This document shows positions 42,401 to 54,967 of a DNA stretch of 64,000 nt, one piece after another. The stretch is taken from assembly GCA_030268105.1 (NCBI GenBank), contig BSDZ01000089.1, positions 1-64,000 on the forward strand, written 5' to 3'. Position 1 is the stretch's first letter. Every line of letters starts with the position of its first letter. This stretch comes from Volvox africanus. Lineage: Eukaryota; Chlorophyta; Chlorophyceae; Chlamydomonadales; Volvocaceae. Under the pieces are notes generated by a model, which was given only the letters and a program-made list of their open reading frames with translations, had not been told where the DNA came from and searched no databases. A program made the translations under genes and the position numbers.

Positions 42401-45400
42401 GGGCGGCGGGAGGCCCTGAAGGGGAGGGGAGGGGAGGGGCGAGAGGGGTGCGAGGGGAGGGGAGGGGCAGGAAGGAATGGATGGGCGGGGAAAGGAGGGG
42501 TTAAACCCAAACCCACACACCCACACACTCCGAGCCAGCAACACTCGGGACAAAGAATTCAATACATGACGCGCACCAGCAGGGAGTGGCCGCACCAACT
42601 CGCACCTAACCACCTCAAAACAGAACCACCACAACCGCACGGTACGGCATTCGCCACAGGTGCCTTTAATATTTCTCCAGACCTGCTCACTGGCCGTACG
42701 ATGCTTAATTTGGATACAGGTGCGTTACCCGGTGTTCCGGTTGGGCGTGTGTGTCGGGGTTGGGCCATGCCTGGGAATGGACGACTTCTGTGCCGTACAT
42801 GCAAGGGGAGTACGGGACAGACAGTTGGGTGTGTTTTTCTCTTCCAGTTGTTGAAATGCAACCAGTGCAGGCATCTCTTGACTGCTCCGTTCCATCGATA
42901 TCCTTTTCACGCACGCATGCACGGACGCATGCATTCGCTCCCGCAGAGGACTGGGGAGAAGTGTTTATTGGCTGCTCTGGTGGCGGCGATATGAGCCTGG
43001 TAGTGGAGGTGGCCCTGGAACAGCTTACCTCGTCGTCCTCCTCGTTGTCACCAACTAACATGACGGTGCACACGGTAAGCAGAACGGGCGCGCATTCACA
43101 GTATGTGGATTTCAGCAAGGCCGTGTATTTGCTTTATATTGCGAATAATTTCAGTCCGTATAATTCAGATAAGTTCAGTCCACAAGAGGTGCGCAAAAAA
43201 TGAGTTAGGAGAAAGGGAAGCGCAAAGCGGCAGGGATTTGAAAGTCAATGTTCGGCAAGTCCGACACCTGTGCGTTCTGTGTACGGAAACCCTCATGGTG
43301 GACTGGAAAGGAGTTTAGGACATGGAAGGGAAAGTGTTGGGGCCTGCGTCAGGGAAGCTCAACCGACGGGTGCCCGCAGTGCTCATTAGTATTCCGGTTC
43401 CAGGATATTCGAAACAAAAGGTCAATCAGAGGATGAGGCTGCTGTTGTCGTACAGTGGCCCTTTTGCACCAAATCGCGATGTTCCCTATCTTACCATATT
43501 ACCATACTTGGATGGTTCCAAAAAGCTTACCCCACGCCACAACCTGGGCAATATGAACAGTGCAAATATTTCCTGTGTAAACTCTCCCTCAAGTATGAAG
43601 CGCCCAATGTGGGGCTCGAACCCACGACCACAAGGTTAAGAGCCTTGCGCTCTACCGACTGAGCTAACCGGGCACGTATGACTAATGGATATCGTTCTAT
43701 ATTGTTATACCATAATAACAACACGTATCTGGCGGCACATCAATCTTCCCGCAAATTGAATCGACCTTTTAACCAAACGGCGCCAGAACCCGCCTTGGAG
43801 GCCGCTTACAGAGGAGGAGAATCTCCAGCCTGGACTGATCATGTGGCGACGGAGGGCAGATTCTGAGGGCCAATTTAGGCACTCGGGAACGACTGCGCAT
43901 TTTTCAATTAGTTTTATGTCGCCGAAGATTTGGAATCTTTGTCTTCTTCCCTCTCCCCTTCTTCCCGTCTCCCCGTCTTTCCGCTATTTCGACGAATCAG
44001 TTGAAGCTGGGAGGCCTGCTGGGAGGTCACAGCGGTCTCAACATCCACGAAGGCCGCGGTAATGCCGTACAGCTTATGGCGCGGGCGCTGGCGGCGGTGG
44101 CGGCGGCGGCAGGGCGTGATGGTTGGAGGCTGGTGGGGCTGACCGGCGGCGACAAGAGGAATGCCATAGCGCGCGATGCCTCGGCAGTCGTACTGGTAGG
44201 ATGATTTTAAGGTTGGGGTATGGATTATGTCTGCCGTACGGGGCTCTTTGTGCAACGAACCGAACGAAGAATACATGCTGTCGTGGCACACGGCTTAATA
44301 CCCGTGTTACGTCCGCGATCTTCCCCCGGCCCCACCCGCTTCTCCGTTGGATGCTGACTGCGACGCCGCTACGTGTTTCACGTACGGCACGCCGTTCGCG
44401 TGGACCACAGAGGCAGTGTCGTGCTGTACTGTGTACAGTGTCGTGCTGTACTGTAATAATAATAATGATTTCATCGTACTATACGGCGCTGTACAGGTCG
44501 CAGAGGATAAGCAGGACGCTGCGGCATCCGCCATCGAGTCCCTGCTTAAGGACCTTCGTACGGAGTACGGCACCATTGAGACGGGGCTGAGCTTAACGCT
44601 GACGCCCGCCGCCGCCGCCGGCTCACCGGCTGAGGCGCTGCCCCCCGCACTGCTTCCAGCGGATGCGGAGAGGTTGCTTTCGTTGCTGCGAGGCTTACCC
44701 CACGGACCACTGAAATTCTCCCATGCCGTACCGGGCAAGTGGGGATGAAGGGGGGCTTTTGGGGTTCAAGTTGGGTTTTGATGTCGTTGAGGTAGCGGGT
44801 GCCATTGGGGTTCAGTTACAATTTATCAGGTATTCGCTGTTTGGGCGGGTAACGGATTAGCTCGCGTCGAGTGTCGATAGCACGCATCCCCTCCCCATCC
44901 TTCCATTGACCAGATTAGCACGGCAGCACAAGCAGGACGGTGTGAGGCGGCACGTTGCGCCATATACACACATATCCGGCTCTTACGCACTCACCCTGAT
45001 GGCCCCCTTTTCTTTCCCCCCAGGTTTGGTAGAGACCAGCAACAACGTGGCATCTGTTAAGGAGGTTCGTACACATCGGCCACTGGGAGGGGCAGTTTGG
45101 AGGGGTTGATGGGATGTTTGGGATTTGTACGGTGCCGGGGTTACCTGCCGTGCGACCAATTCCTTCACTCTACCGGACAGTACGGGAGAGCTCCACACTC
45201 CACATCCACAAACTCCACCCCACTTAGCTTAACCTCACCCATCCACATCCACATCCCATCAGCGCGATGTAGCTGGTGCACTGATGCCGTACCCTCAATT
45301 CCTGGGACGCCAGTCCTGGGCTTCCAGGGCTTCCTGGGCTTCCTGCTCGACTTCCTGCCCCTTCCTGCCCTCCGTATTGCCCCACGGCATCGTGTCAGCA

Positions 45401-47906
45401 TGTGGTGCTTCCCAGCTCGTTTGTCGTATAGTTTGACAAATAGTCGACCCTTACCAACCCCGTAACCGAGCACCGGGCCGGATTTTTTATCGTACACCTT
45501 CAACTTGATCTTCCGTACGGAAGCCGGTCAAGTACCCTCTTGCCCCCTCCTTCCCTACTCCAATCAAGAAAGGCTATAACAATGACGAAAAAGGTTGTAC
45601 GGACGAAATTTCAAACAAACGCATATTGGAAAGAAAAGCGCCCCGCCCCGCCCTCGGCGGTATTATTTCTTATTCCGATCCTCTTATACATAGATCGTTC
45701 ATCTCAACAAGTTAAAGACATGAAAACAAAGAATATCTAGGACCTAGTCTTTCAACTTTCCCCGTACAGGTCCCCAGCTCCCTTCCCGCGCACCGCCGCT
45801 ATGTCGTCGTAACGTCAACTCGCTCGTCACTCATGGCAGCTCTCGAAGCCACACGTGACGTCATCCAGGTACGAGCTACCATACGGTGCGGCACGTGCTG
45901 TGCTCGTAATCATCAGCTGCAGAGTCACCGTACAGTTAGACCGATGGGTCAGGCGGAGAGGGGTCCCTTCTGATGGTGGTGGTGTCCATTCCATGAACGT
46001 GTGCAGGGGAGCCAGGGGTGTGTCAACCCGTACGATCGTCGTACTGTACGGCGCGATTTTATTGAGAATAATCAGCACATCCATAAATGTGTCCCAAAAC
46101 AAAAAGGTAACGCGGCGAGAGCCGGGCGGTTTTCATTTTGACACATCCAGCCTCACCCCTAAACCCCAACCATTCCCCCATCTCCCGGCGCAGGGCCTGG
46201 CACGATTAGGCGGGTGCGTTGAAGTCCAGAGGGGCAAGGCGTATCCTGGCTGGCAGCCCGACCTGGACAGCAAGGTCCTGAAGGTGCACTGGGGGCTCGT
46301 CAGCTGGTTATGGGCTTTGCCAGTTGTAAAGGGAATTAGGCCAGCGAGGATTTGGTAAACGGCAAGCATAAAAAGGGAAAGAGGGGAGCTTAACGAGCTA
46401 TCAGCTTCGGTAGTGAAAAATACGTACCTGTGACCCACGGGTCCGTTACTATTCATAGCTTCACTAAAACCCAACATACACACCGCCCCCGACTTGCCGA
46501 TCCCAATCCCCCCGGACCGCATCAGGTGACGTTGGACGCTTACCGTGATATGCTGGGCGGTAATCAGACCGCAAAGGTGCGTGCGCGCGCGTGTGTATGT
46601 GTGTATGTGTGTATATGCGGGCGAGGGTGTTTGGGGAGGGAAGGGGATGTGGGTCGGTGCGCGGGTGTGTAGGCTGAATGCGGCCGAGGAAGAAGGGGGA
46701 AGGGGGAAGGGGGAAGGCACGGGAGTATTGAACATGACCGCCAATTCCACTACCACTAGAGGTGGGGGAATTCCAATGGGAATTTGCCGTACATTAACTC
46801 GTGGATTTGGATCTTAGGGTTCACGGCACGGATCTTCTTTGCAGGCGGCTCACATGTACAACGTTTTGCCTCTTGCACTAGAGACGAGTGCTCCGCCATT
46901 GCTTGCTTTTGCACTTCCTTCAGTAGCGGCACCACCCGCACCCGCACCCGCACCTGCACCTGCTGTTGTGGGGTATCCTCCTCTTCTACTAACCGACGGG
47001 GGGATCTCACGCTACCTTGCTGCTGCAATATTGCTATTCTCTTGTACCGCCGCACACCCGCCGTACAGGTGGGCGCGATCCACGCGGGACTGGAATGCGG
47101 CATCCTGGGGGAGAAGTTCCCGGGTATGGACATGGTGTCATTTGGGTGAGTGGTTAGGGTTGTGGGGAGTGATAGGGCAGTTGGGGGTGGCAGTGGCGTG
47201 TGTCCTAGAGCAGGTAGAGGGGGCGGAAGCGCCACCTTCCACCGTGCGCGTGCGGGCGATGGTGCAGGTGGTGAGGGCTCAGGTGCTGAGGACTTAGGTG
47301 GTGAGGAGGGTGAGGGTGAGGTTGATGTGGGTGATGTGGAGACATGGGCGTACGGCCGCTGTGGAACACTACGGAGGAGTGATGGGTTTGAGATGTTGGC
47401 AGTCGGGTAGGGTTTTAAAGGTTCGTTGGTTGGTTGGTTGTTGCGTTCGCTTAGCAGTTGTGGATCTCGACCAGCTTCGTGTGACCCGCCCACTTTTGCA
47501 GACTCACAATGACTTGCGCTGCCCTCCATCCCCCCTCAGACCCACCATCAAGGGCGCCCACTCCCCGGACGAGCGCGTGAGGGTGGGTTCGATTGGGCAG
47601 TTGGGGGATTCGGCCGTCGAGTGGAGGGGTGGGAGAAAGGCGACACGAACCGCCCGCGGGAAGAGACGAGGGGAGGACGCTTCCTCACTACCGGGATGTG
47701 GCTTGAAGCCAGTTGAGTGAACCCAGTTCCAGTCACCAGACCGGTGACAAATCTCCCCTTCCATTCCGCCTCCCCATTCGTCGTACCCCTCCCCTTCCTC
47801 CCCCTCAACCTGGGTCCCTCCACCCTTCCCGCAGATCTCCACAGTGGAGCCATTTTGGGAACTAACAATCAAGGTTCTGGAGCGCCTCGCAGATGTACGG
47901 CAGTGA
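39491..47906 (+). CDS. Xaa-His dipeptidase (aminoacyl-histidine dipeptidase, PepD type, M20 metallopeptidase)
   Basis: Cleaves X-His dipeptides with two metal ions. Fifteen exons in perfect phase: 39491-39738, 40136-40265, 42014-42146, 42293-42391, 42660-42719, 42947-43074, 44001-44195, 44497-44734, 45024-45064, 45770-45868, 46194-46283, 46526-46576, 47069-47145, 47540-47582, 47835-47906; 567 aa against about 485 in bacteria. Metal ligands and catalytic residues of the family are all present: GHVDMV (His, Asp), TLGADNGIG (Asp), TVDEETG (Glu pair), NLDTEDWGE (Asp), IHAGLECG (His). Other family blocks: GGLLGGHSGLNIHEGRGNA, GGDKRNAI, GKAYPGWQPDLDS, FPGMDMVSFG, TIKGAHSPDERV. The first about 60 residues are basic and Ser/Ala-rich, suggesting an organelle transit peptide. 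Introns after 42391 and 44734 start with GC. A tRNA gene lies antisense in the intron 43075-44000. Confidence 0.94.
41853..41887. repeat. Polypurine GGGGA tract
   Basis: GGGGAGGGGAGGAGAGGGG-like run in the intron before exon 3 of the dipeptidase gene; a similar tract follows at about 42421-42470 in the next GC-AG intron. Confidence 0.85.
43601..43673 (-). tRNA. tRNA-Lys (anticodon CTT)
   Basis: 73 nt on the minus strand. The 7-bp acceptor stem GCCCGGT pairs with ATTGGGC (with two G-U pairs) and the discriminator base is G. D arm TAGCTCAGTCGGTAGAGC; anticodon loop CTCTTAA gives CTT, reading AAG; T arm GTGGGTTCGAGCCCCAC. No intron; CCA not encoded. It lies antisense within an intron of the dipeptidase gene. 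No strong T-run follows directly. Confidence 0.97.
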
Positions 47907-48083
47907 CATCCATACGTTCATGTTCTGGTCATGAGGGCACTGAGGGCAACGTTGAGAATCGATAGAATATGCTGTTATGGTGGTTGCGTGTGTTGATGGT
48001 GATGTGGCAGCGGCAGCGGCAGCGGCTCAAACCAAGCACCCAACCAACGCGCTTTGCGGCATTCACGACTGAGCCCGTGCCAG

Positions 48084-48088
48084 TGTAA
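48084..48088 (+). terminator. Poly(A) signal TGTAA of the dipeptidase gene
   Basis: TGTAA about 180 nt beyond the dipeptidase stop at 47904-47906. Confidence 0.5.
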
Positions 48089-48358
48089 CCTGACTGTGAC
48101 CCGCATCGCAATTGCCGTACGCCCCTTTGCATACGCATCTCAGCTGCCGAAGCCTGGCTCTTAGGGAGGTGGTGGTGGATCGGGGGGAAAGGGTGGCTGC
48201 TCCCGAGACGTACCTGTGGTCAGGTCTGCCAGGTTCCACATTCGCACCCGGGGGGCACCCCAGGCCCGCCAGGTCTGATCCACCCGTGCAGCCGACATAG
48301 GTGGTGCTGCCCGCTGCGGTGCAGCCGACGATGCTATGTAAGCCCTAAGTCCTATGTT

Positions 48359-48442
48359 CACACACATACACACACACACACACATACACACACACACACG
48401 CGCGCGCACATATATATATATATATATATATTCATATATATA
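48359..48442. repeat. (CA)n/(CG)n/(TA)n compound microsatellite
   Basis: CA-rich run, then CGCGCG, then about eleven TA units and a TTCATATATATA tail; strongly self-complementary in the TA part. Confidence 0.95.
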
Positions 48443-49796
48443 TGTTTGTATATGTTTATATGTGTATTGGGGGGGTGGATTACAAGTGCTTTTACAGCAG
48501 CAAATATCACCAAACCGGCACCGGTTTAACGAACACTAGGCTGTCCGGCAGATACCATGTCATCCTTCTTCATCATGTGCAGCCACGTAATACCAAATCA
48601 TGCCATATCGGCAACCCCGTCCCCCGTGCAAACCCCTGCCCCACCCGACACCCGACATATACACACACATACAAGAGTATGTGTACGTGTACATGTGGTT
48701 GTGTGGATGGCTACGGTGTAATCTCGTGCGTCACATGTGGCCAGAAAGAGAAACTTTACTGTACGTGTATCAAACTAGTTTTGCATGCATGCATGTATGT
48801 ATGAATGTATGTACGTGCACCTACTGACATTGGAGACGGGTTCATGGATAAGGAGCTCACAATTCGTCACCGCCGCAGACAGCCAGGCGCACACGCGCCA
48901 CTACCGCGTCAGGTTCCCACCAGTGCTCCAACAGCGCGCAATTCAAAGTCTCAAGTTGATGCCGCCGCCGCACCGCGCTTCCGTGCTACTGCTATTGCTA
49001 CTGCTATTGCTGAGGCTACTATTGTGCCACATCCGGTGGCATTAAGGCAAAGCAAGGCAACCTCGACCTCCATCACCACCTAAGCCGCCATAATATCCAC
49101 GCCAACCATTATCTCCATTAATTTGTTTACCCTTTCTGGCGGCCCTAATTTACCGCCTTTTTGGCGGCCCCTAATTTGCGGCAATACGGGGGCATTTCCT
49201 TTACTATGCTACTGCAGTAGTCTAGTGGCTCATGCGACACCAGCTGCAACAGCATTTGCTCGGGGGCCCTATGTGACAAGGCATTTGCGCCTTCACCTCT
49301 TCGCATGTCCCCGCTGGTACATCCACAACTTAATGGCACGAGAGGCACGAGACGGGGCGGGTCTCGGATCACTCACTGCTGGCATTAACATCCCATGCAG
49401 CAGGTGCGGAGAGGGGTTGGGAGACGGCGAGGGCTGCGTGTGGCAGCTGCACTCCCTTCCGCCAGCTTCGCCGCACATGCCGCATATTGCCAGGATGCCA
49501 GCCCCTTGGAATTGCAATGGCAAGCCAAGTATCATGGAGAATATATGCTGCACAGTACAAGTGGTCGCACCCCGTGACATTGGCAATATTAATACACATT
49601 TTCCAGGCCCCTGGCCCGTTCACTGCCATTGGAAGGGAAACATCTCTCCACGTCGGGGGGTAATCCTCGCGAAGAGAAATAATACACCGGGTTTATGAGA
49701 CTGAGACTTAACACGACCAGGGACACCGATCACGCCTGATGGCGTTGCTCACGACACGGCACGGCCGACACCGTCCAGAACCACACCCTCCTTCAT

Positions 49797-49821
49797 GTGC
49801 GTGTGTGTGTGTGTGTGTGTT
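49797..49821. repeat. (GT)n microsatellite
   Basis: About twelve GT units in the convergent intergenic region. Confidence 0.95.
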
Positions 49822-50177
49822 TATTTGTGGAAGCCCTTCCTCCGACTCCTCTCTCCCCTACCCATTTCACGCGCAGCTGCTGTTCGACCCGAGGCGGGGC
49901 AGAAAGGAGTAGCATCCGCACCGGCCTGGGGGTTGCTGACCTCCGGTCTCAGCCTCCACCGGGAACCTCCGGCAGCAAGGAGAGCCGCAGGGGCTTCAGC
50001 AGTAGCAGTAGCTGCAGTGGCTGCTGCCTGAGTTGTTCTTCCAGGTCCACCGCACACATGGTGTGCTGAGCGGCGGGTCCCACACTGGTTCACTTGGGTG
50101 TCTCACTGCTCAGTACCGCACGTTGATGCGTACCTACCGGTGTGTCAGGAGGCCTCCCATCTCTTTCACCCAACCTC

Positions 50178-51420
50178 TTAGCTGGCGGGTGTGCCGTCCG
50201 CTATGCCTGGAAGCAATGACGGCCGGACGAAGACAGTGGGTGAGCCAGCGCTACTACCGCGAGATCCTGATGACACCGCGGCCGGGATTGGAACCACAGA
50301 GGTCGATGGCAGTCTAGAGGATGAGGACACCGCCAGCACCGACTGCTGCTGCAATCGCAACGACCGTGGTGGCTGTGGCGGCGGCGGTGGCGGCGGCGAA
50401 GGAGGTTTCATCTGTTGATGTTGTAGCAGAGGTAGCAGGTCGTACCCCGGCAGCGGCTTCATGATGTCCTTTTCTCCCAGCTTTAGGTTCCTCTCCACCT
50501 TTAAGGAAATGAATCGGGAGGGGGTCGGGGAGCAGCAACAGCAATCACAGAATTTGACACTCAAGGCTGCTGTTTGTACGACACACGTGAGACGGTATAT
50601 ATCCAACAAGTGTGAAGTGACACAATGACTCGCACGTGGAGGTGATGGTGGTGTGGAGGAGATGGTAGGGCTGAGGTTTGGCGCTGAGTTAAATCTATCT
50701 ATATAGACATCTATCTAGACATCGCCCCGTGTGACCCACCTTGTGTTCTTCGAGGTCCCGTTGCTCGTAGTCCACGTGTACGAAAGCCCGCTCCACCGTG
50801 TCGATTGCCTCAATCTGGGAGGAGGGAGCGTGTGGGGACGTCCGGGTAACGAGGAGGGTTAACGAACCGAGGAGAGGAGAGGAGGGGGAGGAGGGGGAGG
50901 AGGGGGAGGAGGGGGAGGAGGGGGAGGAGGGGGAGGAGGGGGAGGAAGACGCGTGGCAGGGAGGAAAGCAGTCCGCAGGTAGATGGTGCAGGATGGGAAG
51001 CTCCGTCATATACATAAGCACAAACACAAGCACAAGAAAGATGAGTACGTGTGTTTGTGTGTGTGTGTGGGGGGGGGGTTGAATATCACGATGCTTCCGT
51101 CGCTGGCGGCAGCCACAGGCACACGCTCCTTGCCGTACCCGCTACCCGCTACCCGCTACGTGGAACATGGCCTTTGTTATCCGGAGGAAGTGGGCCCCCC
51201 TCCCTCCCTCCCTCCCTCTCTCAAAGCACTCGAATGCGCACCTACCTTGTGCTGCAATGCGAGAGCAATGTCGTGGGAGTCCCGTACTGACATATCCGAC
51301 GGCATCACCACGTCCACCTCCACCACCACATTAGAGCCGTGGTGATAGGCCGTGATGCGGTCCAACTACATGAGAATGCGAACGGACGCCATAACCGCCA
51401 TAACCACCATAACCACCATA

Positions 51421-51452
<32 letters not shown>

Positions 51453-54400
51453 TATCATTATCATTATCATTATCATTATCATTATCATTATCATTATCAT
51501 TATCATTATCATTATCATTATCATTATCATTATCATTATCATTATCATTATCATTATCATTATCATTATCATTATCATTATCATTATCATCATCACTTTT
51601 GCCATAATCGTTATGCGCTTGCGATTACGTCGTACGGAGTACGATTTACCTAAAGTATCAGATGTGCAGGCATAGATGGGGGGGATAGCCCTAACCCTCG
51701 GGAAGGGATAGCCACATGTAGCTAGGCAAACAGATAGCCACCACCACTACCACCACCACCCCGCCAGCTGCAGCTGCAGCAGAGCAGGTGACAGGGTTCG
51801 TGTCCGAAGCTGCAAGAGGGGCCTTCAGGTGGCAATTACACCAGCTGCGATATCGGCAGCACCGAGAGGCCATTATAAAGAGCGACACACGAATGTTAAT
51901 CGTGATGTTAATCGTGCACACATGGGGGGGGGGAGAAGGAGGGGGGAGATCCGCAAGTCCCGATTGCAACCAAGTTAGCTGCTCATCCGCATATCGCCCC
52001 CAAGTTACGACAGATTCACAGACGCTTAACAACGCGAGCCCTCCAACAGAGCGACGCTGTGTTGTGCAGTCTGCCCGGGGTGGACGCTGCTGATGACCTA
52101 CCGCCATGTCCCGGTGGTGCGAACACGCCACCTCTTTGACTTGCTGGACGACCTCCACGGGGGCCTCTACCCCGATGATCTTCTGACCCTGTGGGACGAG
52201 GGGCGCATTGGAGTGTGTGTGTATGCGTATTTCTCAATCGGTATTATTGGCATCCTCGCGCTCTGGTTCAATTTTGACATGCCCCGCCTACGGCATACAC
52301 CCCTACCTCCGCCCATTCGGGCCTGGTTCAACACACCCCGACCCCCCCTCCCCTCTGATGCCCTCCGTCCCTCCCGCCCCCGCCCCCCCCACGTACCTGG
52401 TCCCAGCAAATGACCAGCCAATTCCAGATAATAACCAGCGACATGCCCAGCGCTACCAGCGGGTCCACATACCAGTACTTGGGCCGGAACCCGGATACGG
52501 CGGCGCCCACGATGGCGGCCACGTTTGACATGACGTCATTGAGGTGGTCCTGGGCTAGCGCCAACTGCCCCGGAGGAAGGCGGGTAAGGAGTGGGGCGGT
52601 GCGGTGAAGTCAGAGATTGTGGGGACTGAGGAGCACAGCGGAGTCGCCAACCGAGCAGTGTGTATGTATATGAGGGGGGGAGACGGGAGGGAAGGGGAGG
52701 GTATCGTGAATGCGGCCACAAGCGGTATCAAGGGCGGTAGGAAGAAAGGGAGGCCAGTATGGGGATGTAAGAAACATCCCCCTCCTTCAGCATCGCACCG
52801 CAGCTGTTACCTATGGCACTCCACTCCACTCCAGTCCACCCCACCACAGGGGGACAGGTCATCTAACTGTTTTGTGAAGGCCGCTACCCTACTCAATGCC
52901 GTTAAGGTGCTCAGTGGGTCGCTAGCATTTCCTTAGATTCTTACCAGATACCGTATTCGTGCAACGTCAAACACATACACACACGCACACGACGGTGTGC
53001 CATACCATGATGGGATTTTTCATGAGTATCCTGCAGTACAGCCACAGCGCCAGCTTGAAGGCCGTAGCAGCCCCCAGCACGATGAACAGAATTGCCTCCG
53101 CCTTCACCTGAGAGGGGTGGCCTGTGTGTGTATGTGGGGGGCGCCGAGGGGGGCGAGAGGGGGAGATATGGAGCGACACAGCAACGGGGCGTGTCGGGGA
53201 CGTTAAGCGCACACAGAATTAGGAAGCGGGGAGTCACAGGATCAGGTCGGGGTTCGGGCGTAGACTGGAAATGGGGGGAGTGCGGGTTAGCCCCTCGTCA
53301 CGGTTTGCTTACGTTCCTCCTCGCAGCTGTTAACGGTAACCATGCGCCCTCGGTGTAGGGGTGTAGGGGTGTAGGGGTGTAGTGGTGCCACCATGGAACG
53401 ACCGATTGCTTTATACAGGCAGGCGTAATTAGACAGCGCCACATGCACCGCCCCTCATTCGCACCCACCGTGGAATCCCTGAACCAAGCACCCGATGGCC
53501 TCCCGAATGACAATGGCGGTGGAGACGAACATGATGGCGGCGCAGGCCAGCACGGCCAGCTCCGAGATGCGGGTTCTGCCAATTGGAAAGCGCTGATTGG
53601 ACCTACACGGGTCGCGCACCGACAAGCAGTTCCCGGGGAGAAGTGGAGAAGTGGAGAAGAGGATTGCCCATTACGGCTTTAAAAAGGGGACGGATGGGGC
53701 AAAAAGAAGAGCTGGGGACAACGGAAGAAGAGGTCGGGGCGAGGCGGGGTGGAGTGGGGTGGGGTGGAAAAACACCATGTGTCAGTCGGGGATGCAGCAG
53801 AGCACTTGAGGCCGCGGGAGAAGGGATTGCATCTTTGCTTGCAACAGGGTTTTAGGAAAATGGGGCACGTAGAGAAATGGGGCGGGCTCGCAGCAAGACA
53901 CATGAGGATGCAGCACCCCCTGTGCACAACAACTGGAGCGACGGTGTGGTGTTCCGGGGGCAAAGCCTGGCTACCGCTCGTCCAGTAGTCGGAGGACATC
54001 TGCCTTTATTGTGACACATAGATAGATGGCTGGTTATTTAAGACGCCTGACAATCGATTCACAAGGACCCGCCCATACCCGCGCTGCCGGGGCAAACCTC
54101 CATGTCACTTGCCCCTTATGAAAAGATTGGGAAGGTTTGATAAAACTTCGTGGTTTGGCTCCCCCCCCGAGCGATTCGGCAACGTTTTCATGGTCGTAGT
54201 AGTTGTCGCACTTGGCGGGTTGGATGGGTCACATGGATGATGAGCAGGGTCCAACTAAGGAAATGCATCGTGGAGGAAGGCTGGAATGTTGTGTATCCCC
54301 GATGCATAACGTGTCGAAATATATCGGGAATGAGGGTTTGCCCAAATTCTGTATGTGGGCAACTTCTGCATTCATACCGAGACTAGGGCAGTCCGGCTAG

Positions 54401-54967
54401 TGAGAGGCTACAAGGGTGATACGAAATTCACAATAAAAACGATGGCGGATTTTTCCAAATTCACAATAAAAACGATGGCGGATTGTTATAATATACATGG
54501 CAAGGGCGGCGCTGTCTGTGCTATGTGTCCGCCCGGACATGTGAATGAGGCATGGCCATGGCGTCATCCGGCACAATAACCAACCTGGTCGCCTGGTGCT
54601 CCGCCAACGCAAGCACTGCTTGACTAAGAGTGTCCACAAGACTGTCCATCGCTGAAGCTAACACGGCGTATGAACCAGAGAGGACAAATGCCACAATTTT
54701 TACCACAAGCAACGCGATGTTGACGACCCAGCTTGCATTGATTCCAATTCTGATTTGACGGACAAATTTCTCAGCATCCTCGGTTGCAGAAGGCAACGAC
54801 TGAACGTAGTTGTCCTCTTGAAGGTGAGGTGCTGCCTCAACATCGGCTCCATTCAAAGATAAACTCCTGGAGTTTCGATGCAACGATCTTTCATTTCTCA
54901 AGAAGGCTTGTGGATTGACAATGCTGATGGTTTGCCCCGAGGCAACTGAGTTACATAACTGAGCCAT
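50178..54967 (-). CDS. Cation diffusion facilitator, Mn-type (MTP8-11 clade)
   Basis: Proton/metal antiporter of vacuole or Golgi membranes. Exons: 54967-54585, 53602-53492, one small unresolved exon, 53107-53006, 52564-52397, 52188-52102, 51365-51246, 50814-50740, 50498-50178 (TAA). Phases agree throughout if the missing exon has length 1 modulo 3. Hydrophilic N-terminus, then membrane segments SWVVNIALLVVKIVAFVLSG, SELAVLACAAIMFVSTAIVI, AILFIVLGAATAFKLALWLY, and LGMSLVIIWNWLVICW. Both metal-site motifs are DxxxD (DSLVD in the second membrane segment, DHLND in the fifth), as in Mn-transporting CDFs and unlike the HxxxD of Zn carriers. The cytosolic C-terminal domain shows VVEVDVVMPSDMSV and AFVHVDYE. 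The last exon adds an unusual tail of about 100 residues with Pro, Gln and Ser runs. Metal choice is inferred from the motifs. Confidence 0.9.
50877..50946. repeat. (GGAGGAGGG)n polypurine tandem repeat
   Basis: About eight 9-bp units GGGGGAGGA in the intron after the exon ending at 51246 of the transporter gene. Confidence 0.95.
51421..51592. repeat. Long (ATTATC)n hexanucleotide array
   Basis: Starts as (ACC)n and (ATC)n, then runs as about 23 nearly perfect ATTATC units in the transporter intron between 52101 and 51366. It opens frames coding only His-Tyr, Ile-Ile or Met-Ile, which are artefacts. Confidence 0.97.
54424..54487. repeat. 33-bp tandem duplication
   Basis: Two adjacent copies of a unit beginning AAATTCACAATAAAAACGAT (54424-54456 and 54457-54487, the last two bases diverged or lost) in intron 1 of the transporter gene. 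Confidence 0.9.

Larger units (their letters stand above)
47907..50177. other. Convergent intergenic region
   Basis: Between the dipeptidase (+) and the CDF transporter (-). Contains the poly(A) signal at 48084, the CA/TA microsatellite at 48359, a GT run near 49797 and several weak open frames (largest 49123-49698, plus strand, no motif). No gene recognised. Confidence 0.5.

Noticed and set aside
51339..51675. Poly-His/Tyr, poly-Ile and poly-Met/Ile frames
   Set aside because: Translations of the ATTATC array in an intron of the transporter gene.
53351..53385. Telomere-like GGTGTAGGGGTGTAGGGG repeat
   Set aside because: Only about four imperfect units, inside the transporter gene, and not the TTTTAGGG or TTTAGGG unit of green algae.
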